A stretch of DNA of 64,000 bases from UBA1127 sp034422455 (GCA_034422455.1 DAOUJQ010000011.1:1-64000), one strand, 5' to 3'. Positions 8,312 through 17,570 are shown, counted from the first letter of the stretch. The notes: generated by a model not told the origin, from the sequence alone. Numbers and translations: made by a program.

Positions 8312-9640
8312 ATGCTCACGGCTGAAGAGACTGCTCTGCTGTGCAGGGTGGGTCCCGGCACACCCATGGGCGAGCTCATGCGGCAGTACTGGCTGCCCGC
8401 CGCCTACCCGTGGGAGTTGGAGGTCGACGGCCAGCCGCAGCGCGTTCGCCTGCTGGGCGAGGACCTGGTGGCGTGGCGCGACTCCGACGGCAACGTCGCG
8501 TTCACGCAGCAGCGGTGCCCCCACCGCGGGGCCGGCTTCTTCTTCGGGCGCAATGAGAAGGGCGGGCTGCGCTGCGCGTACCACGGCTGGAAGTTCGACG
8601 TGAAGGGCGACTGCATCGACATGCCGAACGAGCCGCCCACCAGCAACTTCAAGAACAAGATGCACATCACGTCCTACAAGGGCGCGGACTTCGGCGGCGT
8701 CACCTGGTGCTACATGGGCCCCCACCAGGAGGACCCGCCCGGCCTGCCGCAGTTCGAGTGGTGCCTGGTGCCGGAGGAGCAGCGCAAGCACTACCGCCGC
8801 TTCATCTACGAGTGCAACTGGATGCAGGCGCTGGAGGGCGAGCTTGACTCGACCCACGCGCCCATCCTGCACGGCCGGCTGAACGTCGAGGACAGCCCCA
8901 AGTACGGCGGCTACACCGTCGAGAAGTTTGCGGACTTCTTCGTCGAGAGGACGGAGGCCGGACTGGTCTACGGCGCCGAGCGGAAGCAGCCCGACGGCAA
9001 CTCGTACTGGCGGGCGTCGCACTTCCTCTACCCCTTCTACGGGATGTTCCCGGCCACGCAGTCGCGCGTGCCGCTGTCCATCTACGTGCCCATCGACGAC
9101 TACTACACGATGCACTTCGGGCTGGAGTGGCACCCGACGGAGGCGCTGCCCGGCGAGCGTTACCCCCAGCCGGACCTGCCGGACGAGCCCGGCGTGCTGA
9201 CGCCGAACCAGGGGCCGTGGAAGCCGGAGCAGAAGGGCACCTTCTACGCCAACTGGTGGCCGGAGATCTCCCCTGAGACGGACTTCCACATGGACCTGTG
9301 GGCCAAGAAGCACAAGAACTTCACGGGCATCCCCAGCGTCCGTCAGCAGGACGCCGCCATAGAGTGGAGCATGGGCGCCATCATGGACCGCACCAAGGAG
9401 CACCTTGGCACGGCGGACGCCACCATCATCCGGGCGCGGCGCATGCTGCTGGCGTCGGCGAGGGCGCTGGTTGAGGACGGCTCAATCCCGCCCGGCGTAG
9501 AATCGCCGGATGCGTACAACGTGCGCTCGGTCGCCGTGGTCTTGCCGGGCGGCGTAAACTGGATGGAGGCGCTGGGCGACTGGTTTTTCGCCCGCACTAC
9601 CGAGTATCCTGAGTCGGCCGGGTCGCTGACCGGCCAGTAA
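8312..9640 (+). CDS. Rieske-type aromatic ring-hydroxylating oxygenase, alpha subunit (phthalate 4,5-dioxygenase-like), paralogue A
   Basis: This is a 442-aa oxygenase component. The Rieske [2Fe-2S] centre is complete: Cys69 and His71 in CPHRG, Cys88 and His91 in CAYHGW. The catalytic non-haem iron site follows in GELDSTHAPILHG, giving two His plus an upstream Asp. The opening 'LLCRVGPGTPMGELMRQYWL' is typical of the phthalate 4,5-dioxygenase branch. AGGAGG precedes the ATG. These enzymes insert oxygen into aromatic or similar substrates using electrons from a separate reductase, and no reductase is encoded nearby. Its tandem neighbour at 9671 is a clear paralogue. The substrate is unknown. 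Confidence 0.9.
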   Translation: MLTAEETALLCRVGPGTPMGELMRQYWLPAAYPWELEVDGQPQRVRLLGEDLVAWRDSDGNVAFTQQRCPHRGAGFFFGRNEKGGLRCAYHGWKFDVKGDCIDMPNEPPTSNFKNKMHITSYKGADFGGVTWCYMGPHQEDPPGLPQFEWCLVPEEQRKHYRRFIYECNWMQALEGELDSTHAPILHGRLNVEDSPKYGGYTVEKFADFFVERTEAGLVYGAERKQPDGNSYWRASHFLYPFYGMFPATQSRVPLSIYVPIDDYYTMHFGLEWHPTEALPGERYPQPDLPDEPGVLTPNQGPWKPEQKGTFYANWWPEISPETDFHMDLWAKKHKNFTGIPSVRQQDAAIEWSMGAIMDRTKEHLGTADATIIRARRMLLASARALVEDGSIPPGVESPDAYNVRSVAVVLPGGVNWMEALGDWFFARTTEYPESAGSLTGQ

Positions 9641-9670
9641 GCCGATTGAAGCCCAGAGGAGGCGAGAAGC

Positions 9671-10957
9671 ATGCTGACGCACGAAGAAAACGAACTGCTC
9701 TGCCGCGTGGGCCCCGGTACGCCGATGGGCACCCTGATGCGGGAGTACTGGTTCCCCGGCCTGAAGTCGGACGAGCTGCCGGAGCCGGACTGCCCGCCGG
9801 TGCGCATCAAGCTGCTGGGCGAGGAGCTCGTGGCGTTCCGGGACAGCGACAACAACGTCGGCCTCGTGGACAACTACTGCCCGCACCGCCGCGCGAGCCT
9901 GTTCTTCGGCCGGAACGAGGAGAGCGGCCTCCGGTGCGTGTACCACGGCTGGAAGTTCGACGTGAACGGCGAGTGCGTCGACATGCCCTCGGAGCCGGCG
10001 GAGAGCAACTTCAAGGACAAGGTGAAGATCAAGTCGTACCGCTGCCATGAGCGCAACGGCATCATCTGGGTGTACATGGGCCCCCGCGCGGTCCCGCCCG
10101 CCCTGCCGGAGCTCGAGGGCAACATGCACCCGCAGTCGAACATCACGGTCCTCCTCCGCAACTGCAACTGGATGCAGGGGCTGGAGGGTGAGATGGACAC
10201 CATCCACGTGACATTCCTGCACCTGGGACACCTGACCATCCACAACACGGAGCCGGGCTCGATGGAGTACCACCAGGCGCAGAACCGCTACGGCAACTTC
10301 AGCGTCAAGGTGACGGAGCACGGCACGTCCTACGGCATGGTCCGGCCGACCGAGTCCGGCGAGGAGTACTGGCGCGTCGGGCACATCCTCTTCCCCTTCT
10401 ACGCGATGGTCCCCGGCATCGGCAACCCGCTGGGCTCCAACGCGAGCTTCCTGGCCTACGTGCCGATGGACGACCACCACACGCTGGAGTGGGGCGTGCG
10501 CGCGCTCAGGCCCGGCGACGAGCCTCGCGACCAGCTGCGCGACTACGTCCCCAACGGCACGGGCTGGTACGACCGGTACAGGATCGACCAGAACTGGGAC
10601 AACGACTTCGAGATCGACCGGGAAGCCCAGAAGAACATGGTGAGCTTCACCGGCATCAAGGGCATCCGCCAGCAGGACATGGCGATGACCGAGAGCATGG
10701 GCAGCATCTACGACCGCACCAAGGAGCACTTGGGCACGACGGACCAGATGATCATCCGCACGCGGCGCCGCTACATGAACGCCGCGCGGGCGCTGATGGA
10801 GGACGGCACGCCGCCGCCCGGCCTCGAGACGCCGTGGGCCTACCACCAGCGCTCGGGCCAAGCCGTCATTCCGTCCGGCGTCGACTGGTGGGAGTACACC
10901 AAGGACGTCCGGGAACGGTTTGAGGTGGGCGAGGCGGCCATGGAGGTTGGCGGGTAG
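9671..10957 (+). CDS. Rieske-type aromatic ring-hydroxylating oxygenase, alpha subunit, paralogue B
   Basis: This 428-aa protein is related along its length to the gene 30 bases upstream. It opens with LTHEENELLCRVGPGTPMG. Rieske ligands are in CPHRRAS and CVYHGW, and the mononuclear iron ligands are in GEMDTIHVTFLHLG. AGGAGG lies 6 bases before the ATG. Divergence is greatest in the C-terminal catalytic half (about residues 190-330), which lines the substrate pocket in this family, so the two may act on different substrates or successive steps. A terminator follows at 10980. Confidence 0.9.
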   Translation: MLTHEENELLCRVGPGTPMGTLMREYWFPGLKSDELPEPDCPPVRIKLLGEELVAFRDSDNNVGLVDNYCPHRRASLFFGRNEESGLRCVYHGWKFDVNGECVDMPSEPAESNFKDKVKIKSYRCHERNGIIWVYMGPRAVPPALPELEGNMHPQSNITVLLRNCNWMQGLEGEMDTIHVTFLHLGHLTIHNTEPGSMEYHQAQNRYGNFSVKVTEHGTSYGMVRPTESGEEYWRVGHILFPFYAMVPGIGNPLGSNASFLAYVPMDDHHTLEWGVRALRPGDEPRDQLRDYVPNGTGWYDRYRIDQNWDNDFEIDREAQKNMVSFTGIKGIRQQDMAMTESMGSIYDRTKEHLGTTDQMIIRTRRRYMNAARALMEDGTPPPGLETPWAYHQRSGQAVIPSGVDWWEYTKDVRERFEVGEAAMEVGG

Positions 10958-10979
10958 TCGACTGTCGCAAGAGAGTCCG

Positions 10980-11010
10980 GAAGGGGCCGTGAAAGCGGCC
11001 CCTTCTTGTC
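10980..11010 (+). terminator. Intrinsic terminator between Rieske B and the first dehydrogenase
   Basis: GGGGCCG (10983-10989) and CGGCCCC (10996-11002) form a 7-bp GC stem with a 6-nt loop followed by TTCTTGTC. The U-tract is short, so termination may be partial. Confidence 0.65.
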
Positions 11011-11039
11011 AATGGGCCCAAGGCCGGGAGGAGAAACCC

Positions 11040-12074
11040 ATGCCCCCAAAGAGGCTCGTCTATTTCGACCGATTCATCGCGCCGGTGGGGGAGGAGGAGC
11101 TGCAGCGCCACCCGGACGAGGTGGAGATGGTGCGGGTGAGCTCGCAGGAGCCGCTGGAGCGGCTGTGGGAGTCGATGGCGACAGCCCACGGCTTCCACGC
11201 AGGGGTGGTGCGTCCGTGGCCCAGCACCGAGGACCTGCTGCAGAAGGGCCCGAACCTGCTGGCCATCGTGTCTGGGTTCGCGGGGTTTGACGCCGTCGAC
11301 GTCCCGGCGTGCACGGAGGCCGGCGTGCTCGTGTGCAACCAGACGGGCATGGGCCATGAGGCCGTCGCCGAGCACGTCACCGGCGCGATGCTGCTGCTGT
11401 CGCACCGGGCAGTGCTGGCCGAGCATCAGCTGCACGCGCGCATCGAGCGCAGGCCGGGCGAGCTCACGGGCAGCGACATGCTCGGCAAGACCGTCGGTAT
11501 CATCGGGTTTGGCTTCATCGGCGGGCGCGTGGGCGAGATCCTAAAGGCTGCCTTCCGGATGCGTGTGCTCGTCTACGACCCTCTCCTCGGCGACGAGGAG
11601 ATTGCGTGGAAAGGCGGCGAGAGCGTGGAGCTGGATGAGCTGCTGCGGGAGAGCGACTTCGTGACGATCCACACGCCGCTGACGGACCGGACGCGGGGCA
11701 TGATGGGCGAGCGCGAGTACCGGCTGATGAAGCCGACCGCCTACTTCGTCAACGCGGCCCGCGGCGGCCTGTACGACGAGGATGCGCTGGAGCGCGCGCT
11801 CACCGAGGGCGTCATCTCGGGCGCGGCGCTGGACGTTTGGGCCGTCGAGCCGCCGTCGTTCGACCACCCGCTGCTGAAGCTGGACAACGTGTTTGCCACG
11901 CCGCACAGCGCGGGCTCTTCCAATGAGTCCATCTACAACATGAGCGCCAACGCCGCAAAGCAGTGGCTGGCGATCTTCCGGGGGCAGCGGCCGTCGCCCA
12001 TCGTCAACCCGGAGGTGTGGCCGGCGTACGTGGCGCGGTACAAGTCGATCGTCGGAACGGAGCCTGTGGGATAA
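11040..12074 (+). CDS. D-isomer-specific 2-hydroxyacid dehydrogenase, paralogue A
   Basis: This 344-aa NAD(P)-dependent dehydrogenase belongs to the D-lactate/phosphoglycerate dehydrogenase superfamily. The Rossmann motif is in VGIIGFGFIGGRVGEI (about residue 155). The catalytic Arg is in NAARGG, the Glu region is AVEPPSFDHPL and the catalytic His is in ATPHSAGS. GGGAGGAG precedes the ATG at 11040. It interconverts a 2-keto acid and a D-2-hydroxy acid, and the exact acid is unknown. It is strongly similar to the next gene, so the pair arose by duplication. The adjacent TPP enzyme may use the same keto acid, which is inference. Confidence 0.88.
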   Translation: MPPKRLVYFDRFIAPVGEEELQRHPDEVEMVRVSSQEPLERLWESMATAHGFHAGVVRPWPSTEDLLQKGPNLLAIVSGFAGFDAVDVPACTEAGVLVCNQTGMGHEAVAEHVTGAMLLLSHRAVLAEHQLHARIERRPGELTGSDMLGKTVGIIGFGFIGGRVGEILKAAFRMRVLVYDPLLGDEEIAWKGGESVELDELLRESDFVTIHTPLTDRTRGMMGEREYRLMKPTAYFVNAARGGLYDEDALERALTEGVISGAALDVWAVEPPSFDHPLLKLDNVFATPHSAGSSNESIYNMSANAAKQWLAIFRGQRPSPIVNPEVWPAYVARYKSIVGTEPVG

Positions 12075-12143
12075 TCAAGCCCGGTGTGACGACACACGAG
12101 AAGGGCAACACATTCGACGCCGGTCACGAAAGGGGAACTAGGC

Positions 12144-13175
12144 ATGGCCGCCAAGAAGCTGGTGTATATCGACCGCTTTATTGCGCCCGTCGGGGAGCAG
12201 GAGCTGCAGGGCCACCCGGACGAGGTGGAACTGGTCAAGGTGAGCTCCCAGGACCCGGAGCGGTTGTGGGAGGAGCTGGCAAACGCTCACGGCCTCCACG
12301 GGCACGGCCGCACCCTGCCTTCTAACACCCAGGAGGTCATCGACAGGAGCCCGAACCTGCTGGCCATCGTGTCGGGGCTGGCGGGCTACGACACGATCGA
12401 CGTCCCCGCGTGCACGGAGGCGGGTGTGCTGGTCTGCAACCAGACGGGCATGGGCAACGAGCCCGTCGCGGAGCACGTCACGGGCGCCATGCTGATGCTG
12501 TCGCACCGGGCGCTGCTGGCGGACCGGCAACTGCATGCGCGCATCGAGCGCAGGCCGGGCGAGCTCACGGGCAACGACCTGCTCGACAAGACCGTCGGCA
12601 TCGTCGGGTTCGGCGCCATCGGGTCGCGCGTCGGCGAGATCCTGAGCGCGGCATTCCACATGCGCGTGCTCGTGTACGACCCGCCGATGGGCGACGAGGA
12701 GATCGCGCGGCGCGGCGGCGAGAGCGTTGGTCTGGACGAGCTGCTGCGGGAGAGCGACTACGTGACGCTGCACACGCCGCTGACGGACCAGACGCGCGGC
12801 ATGATCGGTGAGCGGGAGTACCGGCTGATGAAGCCGACGGCCTACTTCGTCAACGCGGCCCGCGGCGGCCTGTACGACGAGGACGCCCTGGAGCGCGTGC
12901 TCAAGGAGGGTGCCATCGCGGGCGCGGCGCTGGACGTGTGGGAGATCGAGCCGCCCTCCTTCGACCACCCGCTGCTGAAGCTGGACAACGTGCTGGCGAC
13001 CCCGCACAGTTCGGGGCAGTCGCAGGAAGCGATCGTCAAGATGAGCGAGAACGCGGCCAGGCAGTGGCTGGCCATCTTCCGCGGCCAGCGGCCGTCGCCC
13101 ATCGTCAACCCCGAGGTGTGGCCGGCGTACGTGGCTCGGCACAAGGCTATCGTCGGCGAGGAGCCGGTGGGATAA
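12144..13175 (+). CDS. D-isomer-specific 2-hydroxyacid dehydrogenase, paralogue B
   Basis: This 343-aa protein is near-collinear with the dehydrogenase ending 69 bases upstream, with long identical blocks such as NAARGGLYDEDALER and PSPIVNPEVWPAYVAR. The NAD motif is VGIVGFGAIGSRVGEI, and the catalytic Arg, Glu and His regions are intact (NAARGG, EIEPP, TPHSSG). AAAGGGGA precedes the ATG. Both copies appear functional. The substitutions I can see cluster in the N-terminal substrate domain around residues 35-60, where one copy also has a short length difference. Confidence 0.88.
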   Translation: MAAKKLVYIDRFIAPVGEQELQGHPDEVELVKVSSQDPERLWEELANAHGLHGHGRTLPSNTQEVIDRSPNLLAIVSGLAGYDTIDVPACTEAGVLVCNQTGMGNEPVAEHVTGAMLMLSHRALLADRQLHARIERRPGELTGNDLLDKTVGIVGFGAIGSRVGEILSAAFHMRVLVYDPPMGDEEIARRGGESVGLDELLRESDYVTLHTPLTDQTRGMIGEREYRLMKPTAYFVNAARGGLYDEDALERVLKEGAIAGAALDVWEIEPPSFDHPLLKLDNVLATPHSSGQSQEAIVKMSENAARQWLAIFRGQRPSPIVNPEVWPAYVARHKAIVGEEPVG

Positions 13176-13244
13176 TCGTACCAACACATACGGCTGCATA
13201 GCCGCTTCCCATTCGACATAATGGCTCACCTCAAAGGAGGAGAC

Positions 13245-14477
13245 ATGAACGACGGCAAGCTGTGCATTTCCGCCGACTCCCACGTCGTCGAGTCCGCCGA
13301 GTTCTTCGAGCCGCTGGCCGACATGTTCGGCGAGAAGGCGCCGCGCGTCGTCATCGCCGACCCGGAGCGTGGGCCGCAGCTCAACCTCGGCGACGGGCGC
13401 CTTGGCCTCACCATCGCCGGGTTCTTCATGCAGAACGTCGACTTCACCAAGCCGGAGGCGATGGAGCTGCGCGCAAAGGGCTACGAGCTCGCCCGCCCCG
13501 GCTGCTACGACGTCAAGGAGCGGCTGCTGGACCAGGACATCGACGGGATCGACGCGGAGGTCATCTACCCCAGCGTCATCTTCAACGTCTACCAGGTGGA
13601 GGACCGGAACGTGCTCAACGCCACCTTCCGCCTCTACAACGACTGGGTGGCGGACTACTGCAGCAAGGCGCCGGACCGGCTCTTCCCGCTGTCCAGCCTG
13701 CAGCTCTACGACCTGGATGAGGCCATAGCGGAGATGGAGCGGAGTAAGCTGATGGGCCACGTCGGCGCGTCCATCCCGGCGTCAGCGCCGCCGGACAAGC
13801 AGTACGTGGACCCGTGGTACGACAAGTTCTGGGCGGCCGCGCAGGAGATGGGCATGCCGCTGAACATGCACATCTTCACCGGCGCCACCGCCGACCACGG
13901 CCTGCCCAGGAACGACCCGCGCAGCCGCGCCAATGGGCCGATGGCCTTCGCGGGCGTGGCGCTGACGGTGGCGGACCTGATCCAGTCGGGCGTCTGCGAG
14001 CGGTTCCCGGACCTGAAGTTTGTGGTCACGGAGTTTGAGACGGGGTGGATCGGCCACGTGCTGAAGCGGCTCGACTGGGCCTACGTCCGCGGCGGCGGCG
14101 AGCGCGTGATGGGGCTGCCCAAGCTGCCGAGCGAGTACTGGCGCTCCAACTTCTACTGCACCTTCGAGGACGACCCGCTGGGCATCCGCACGCGCGACTT
14201 CATCGACGTCAACACGATGCTGTGGGGCAGCGACTACCCGCATGGCGACTCGATCTTCCCGCACTCGCAGCAGGTGCTCAGCGAGATCCTCGACGGCTGC
14301 ACGCCGGAGGAGAAGTGGAAGATGACGGTGAAGAACGTCGTCGAGCTGTATCACCTGCCCTTCGAGGTGACGGGGCCGGAGCAGGCGCGCATCAACGACG
14401 TGCCGACGCCGGAGGTCAAGACGTGGCGCAACTCGCTGCCGCTGACCGAGGTGACGCAGTCCACGCCGATGATTTAG
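13245..14477 (+). CDS. Amidohydrolase-family (PF04909-like) metal-dependent hydrolase/decarboxylase, paralogue A
   Basis: This 410-aa TIM-barrel protein belongs to the amidohydrolase-2 group, which includes ACMSD-type decarboxylases. Likely metal and catalytic residues are Asp/His in SADSHVVE near the N-terminus, His in LNMHIFTG mid-protein and Asp in WGSDYPHGDS near the C-terminus. AAAGGAGGA lies before the ATG at 13245, so the upstream in-frame ATG at 13221 is rejected. The first metal motif is D-x-H rather than H-x-H, as in several decarboxylating members. Next to ring oxygenases, a decarboxylase or hydrolase of an aromatic acid is plausible. Confidence 0.85.
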   Translation: MNDGKLCISADSHVVESAEFFEPLADMFGEKAPRVVIADPERGPQLNLGDGRLGLTIAGFFMQNVDFTKPEAMELRAKGYELARPGCYDVKERLLDQDIDGIDAEVIYPSVIFNVYQVEDRNVLNATFRLYNDWVADYCSKAPDRLFPLSSLQLYDLDEAIAEMERSKLMGHVGASIPASAPPDKQYVDPWYDKFWAAAQEMGMPLNMHIFTGATADHGLPRNDPRSRANGPMAFAGVALTVADLIQSGVCERFPDLKFVVTEFETGWIGHVLKRLDWAYVRGGGERVMGLPKLPSEYWRSNFYCTFEDDPLGIRTRDFIDVNTMLWGSDYPHGDSIFPHSQQVLSEILDGCTPEEKWKMTVKNVVELYHLPFEVTGPEQARINDVPTPEVKTWRNSLPLTEVTQSTPMI

Positions 14478-14535
14478 GATTAGGGCTGTCAACCCGGCCG
14501 CGAGGGCCGGGAGCCGTCAGGCAGGAGGAGGAGAC

Positions 14536-15756
14536 ATGGACAAGCTGCTTTGCATCTCAGCGGACTCGCACATCGTCGAGCCGGCGGAGTTCTTCGAGCC
14601 GCTGATCGAAAAGTACGGCGACCGCGCGCCGCACATGGCCATCGCGAACCCGGAGATGGGGCCGCAGCTCCACCTGGGCAACGGCAAGATCGGCCTCCCC
14701 GCCGCGGGCTTCCTCCAGCAGAACGTCGACTTCACCAGCCCCAAGGCCCGCGCGGACATGCGGAAGGGCTACGCCCTGGCGCTGCCCGGCTGCTACGACG
14801 TGGCGGAGCGCGTCAAGGAGCAGGAGCAGGACGGCATCGACGCCGAGGTCCTCTACCCGAGCCTCCTCTTCAATGTCTACCAGGTGGAGGACCTGAACAT
14901 CGTCAAGGACACCTTCACGGTCTACAACGACTGGATCACGGACTACGTCAGGCCCGCTCCCGACCGGCTCTTCGCCCTGGGCGCGGTGCAGCTCTGGGAC
15001 CTGGACCAGGCGATCGAGGAGATGGAGCGGTGCAAGTCGCTGGGGCACGTGGGGGTCTGCGTGCCTATCACCGCTCCGCCCGACCACCTCTACGTGGACA
15101 CCTGGTACGACAAGTTCTGGGCGGCGGCGCAGGACCTGGAGATGCCGTTGAACATGCACCTGTTCACCGGCGCGACCGACAACCACGGCCTCGCGCCGCG
15201 ACAGTCGCCCAGCCGGGCCAACGGCGCCATGGCCTTTGCGGGCGCCGCCTTCACCATCGCCGACATGATCCAGAGCGGCGTGGTCGAGCGGTTCCCCAAC
15301 CTGAAGATCGTCATCACGGAGTTCGAGACGGGCTGGCTGGGCCACCTGCTGAAGCGGCTGGACTGGGCGTACATTCGCGGCGGCGGCCAGCGCACCTCCG
15401 GCCTGCCGATGCTGCCGAGCCACTACTGGCTGCGGAACTTCTACGCCACCTTCGAGGACGACCCCCTCGGCATCCGCGCTCGGGACTTCATCGGCACCAA
15501 CACGCTGATGTGGGGCAACGACTACCCCCACGGCGACTCCGTCTTCCCGTACTCGCAGCAGGTGTTGAGCGAGATCCTGGACGAGTGCACGCCGGAAGAG
15601 CGGTACGAGATGACCGTCAAGAACGTGGTGGAGCTGTACAAGCTCCCCTTCGAGCTGGAGGGTCCGGAGCAGGCCAGGGCCAACTACCTGGACTTCGGCA
15701 AGGAGAAGACGTGGCGGGCGTCGCTGCCCGGCTACGCCACCGCGCTGACGAGCTAG
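14536..15756 (+). CDS. Amidohydrolase-family metal-dependent hydrolase/decarboxylase, paralogue B
   Basis: This 406-aa protein is a full-length paralogue of the upstream gene. It shares SADSHIVEPAEFFEPL, LNMHLFTGAT, TEFETGW and WGNDYPHGDS. All candidate metal ligands are kept. AGGAGGAG precedes the ATG, 58 bases after the previous stop. With the Rieske and dehydrogenase pairs this makes three consecutive duplicated genes, suggesting two parallel versions of one pathway. The gene ends at a strong bidirectional hairpin facing the convergent SDR gene. Confidence 0.85.
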   Translation: MDKLLCISADSHIVEPAEFFEPLIEKYGDRAPHMAIANPEMGPQLHLGNGKIGLPAAGFLQQNVDFTSPKARADMRKGYALALPGCYDVAERVKEQEQDGIDAEVLYPSLLFNVYQVEDLNIVKDTFTVYNDWITDYVRPAPDRLFALGAVQLWDLDQAIEEMERCKSLGHVGVCVPITAPPDHLYVDTWYDKFWAAAQDLEMPLNMHLFTGATDNHGLAPRQSPSRANGAMAFAGAAFTIADMIQSGVVERFPNLKIVITEFETGWLGHLLKRLDWAYIRGGGQRTSGLPMLPSHYWLRNFYATFEDDPLGIRARDFIGTNTLMWGNDYPHGDSVFPYSQQVLSEILDECTPEERYEMTVKNVVELYKLPFELEGPEQARANYLDFGKEKTWRASLPGYATALTS

Positions 15757-15786
15757 CGGCCGGCATTCGCAAATTCGGTCAAACGC

Positions 15787-15816
15787 AACGGGCCGGGGAG
15801 CGATTCCCGGCCCGTT
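15787..15816. terminator. Bidirectional terminator hairpin between convergent genes
   Basis: AACGGGCCGGG (15787-15797) and CCCGGCCCGTT (15806-15816) form a perfect 11-bp stem with an 8-nt loop. It lies 30 bases after the amidohydrolase stop and 21 bases after the end of the oppositely oriented SDR gene. U-tracts are weak on both sides. Confidence 0.65.
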
Positions 15817-15837
15817 CGCTTGCGCGGCGTTCCGCGT

Positions 15838-16593
15838 TTACCCCCGCCCGATGAAGGGCATCTTGGTGGCCATGATGGTCATGAACTGCACGTTGGCCCA
15901 CAGGGGCAGGGTGTCCATGTACAAGATCGCCTCGCCGGCCTGACGCGAGGTCATCGTGGCCTCCATGATCACCTCGCCGTTGGGCTGCTCGTTCCCGCCG
16001 CGGTTCGCGGTCCGCTCCGTCGCCGCGTTGCCGATGTCGATCTGGCACACGGCGATGTCGTACTTGCGGCCGTCGAGGGCCGAGGCCTTGGTCAGGCCGG
16101 TCACGGCGTGCTTGGTGGCCGTGTAGGGCGCCGAGTTGGGCCGCGGCGCGTGGGCGGAGATGGAGCCGTTGTTGATGATGCGCCCGCCCATGGGCGTCTG
16201 CGCCTTCATGATTTTGAAGGCCTCCTGGGTGCAATAGAAGACGCCGTTCAGGTTGGTGTTCACCACGGCGGTCCACTGCTCCATCGTCAGGTCCTCCAGC
16301 GGGTCGCGCGGCGAGAAGACCCCCGCGTTGTTGAAGAGCAGGTCCAGCCGCCCGAAGGCCTCCACGGTCTTCGCGAACAGATTGCCTATCGACTCGCGGT
16401 CTGTGACGTCCGTGGGCACGGCGAGGGCCTTGCCCGCCGGCGCTCCCGATTCCGCGATGGCCGTGTCCAGCAGCTCTGCGCGGCGGCCCGCCAGCACGAC
16501 GGAATAGCCTGCCTCCAGCAGCGCCAGCGCCGATTGCTTGCCGATGCCGCTGCTGGCCCCCGTGATGACCGCGACCTTGTCCTTTGCTTCCAT
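15838..16593 (-). CDS. Short-chain dehydrogenase/reductase (SDR)
   Basis: This 251-aa classical SDR has the cofactor motif TGASSGIG near residue 12, the structural NNAG motif, and a catalytic Ser in NNGSIS with YTATK (Tyr-x-x-x-Lys) downstream. An Arg after the second strand (AGRRAEL) suggests NADP preference, which is inference. It oxidises or reduces an alcohol/ketone of unknown identity. It is transcribed toward the catabolic block and converges with the second amidohydrolase. Confidence 0.88.
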   Translation of the reverse strand: MEAKDKVAVITGASSGIGKQSALALLEAGYSVVLAGRRAELLDTAIAESGAPAGKALAVPTDVTDRESIGNLFAKTVEAFGRLDLLFNNAGVFSPRDPLEDLTMEQWTAVVNTNLNGVFYCTQEAFKIMKAQTPMGGRIINNGSISAHAPRPNSAPYTATKHAVTGLTKASALDGRKYDIAVCQIDIGNAATERTANRGGNEQPNGEVIMEATMTSRQAGEAILYMDTLPLWANVQFMTIMATKMPFIGRG

Positions 16594-16832
16594 GTCACCC
16601 TCTCCCGCGTTGGATGGCGCGCCTCGCCCGGGGCGAAGGCGGCCCGGCTATCATCGCACAGCCGGAATGGGAGCGCTACGTATCTGGAGCGGCGCGGCAT
16701 CGGTGCTCGCTTGCAGGTTATTTCCATCGGCTGCACAATGGGGCCGCCAGGAAAGCGGGCGCGGCCCGTGAGGGGAGCCCTGGCTCGAAGCGGTTGCGGC
16801 CCACGCCGCGGGCGTGAGAAAGGAGTTCCACA

Positions 16833-17441
16833 ATGGCAGAGGCAAGCGCGGCTCCCGTCCGGCTGGACGTGGAGTATCCCGAGCAACTATCCCGGCTGCA
16901 TCTGGTGGCGAAGGTCCTGTTTGGCTGGCTGTACGTAGGCATCCCCCATGGCATCATTCTTGTGCTCTTCTCCTACCTGGCGTTGCTGTTGCACGTCATC
17001 GCCTTCATCGTGGTGCTCTTCACGGGGCGCTATCCCCGGGGAATATTCGACATAATGTTGAGCTACCACGGGTGGAGCACGCGGGTGGACGCGTACACCA
17101 ACCTGATGACGGACCGGTACCCGCCCTTCGCGCTGACTGCGGACGACTACCCGGCAGCGATCGGCATCGAGTACCCGGAGCAGGTGTCGCGCGGGACGGC
17201 GGCGTTGCGGTTCTTCCTGGGCTGGCTGTACGTCGCCATCCCCCACGGCATCGCGCTGCTGGTGCTTGGCATCATCGCCTTTGTCCTGCTCATCGTATCG
17301 GCCGTTGCCATCCTCTTCACGGGGAAGTACCCCCAGGGGATGTTCGACTTCATCCAAGGGGTCATGCGCTGGAGCCTTCGCGTAAGCGCGTACCTGTACC
17401 TGCTGGACGACCACTACCCGCCGTTCAGCCTGCGGGCGTAG
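16833..17441 (+). CDS. DUF4389 membrane protein with two tandem copies of the domain
   Basis: This 202-aa protein is an internal duplication. Residues about 10-95 and 108-198 each run 'V-E-YPEQ(L/V)SR ... GWLYV(G/A)IPHGI', two hydrophobic segments, then 'LFTG(R/K)YP(R/Q)G(I/M)FD' and a closing 'RYPPFAL' or 'HYPPFSL'. The pattern matches DUF4389, a membrane domain of unknown function. Predicted membrane segments number about four. GAAAGGAG precedes the ATG. Nothing nearby indicates a role. Confidence 0.75.
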   Translation: MAEASAAPVRLDVEYPEQLSRLHLVAKVLFGWLYVGIPHGIILVLFSYLALLLHVIAFIVVLFTGRYPRGIFDIMLSYHGWSTRVDAYTNLMTDRYPPFALTADDYPAAIGIEYPEQVSRGTAALRFFLGWLYVAIPHGIALLVLGIIAFVLLIVSAVAILFTGKYPQGMFDFIQGVMRWSLRVSAYLYLLDDHYPPFSLRA

Positions 17442-17500
17442 GGCCGTTCGTCCCCGCATCGAGTACGGGGTAGGCTCTGAGCTCGTCAAAGGGTTTCGCG

Positions 17501-17560
17501 AAAAAGCGATTGGCCAAGCCTTCGACCGGGTGCTTGCCCGGCCGCCGGCTTGGCCAATCG
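17501..17560 (-). terminator. Intrinsic terminator of the tmRNA gene
   Basis: On the minus strand, CGATTGGCCAAGCC and GGCTTGGCCAATCG form a perfect 14-bp stem (17507-17520 with 17547-17560). An inner CCGGG/CCCGG helix fills the loop, and CTTTTT follows the stem. It starts 11 bases after the CCA end of the tmRNA. Confidence 0.9.
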
Positions 17561-17570
17561 TGTCTTCCGC

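Noticed and set aside
12138..13760. Long minus-strand open frame across the second dehydrogenase and first amidohydrolase
   Set aside because: It is antisense to two genes with intact catalytic motifs; the composition is typical of shadow frames.
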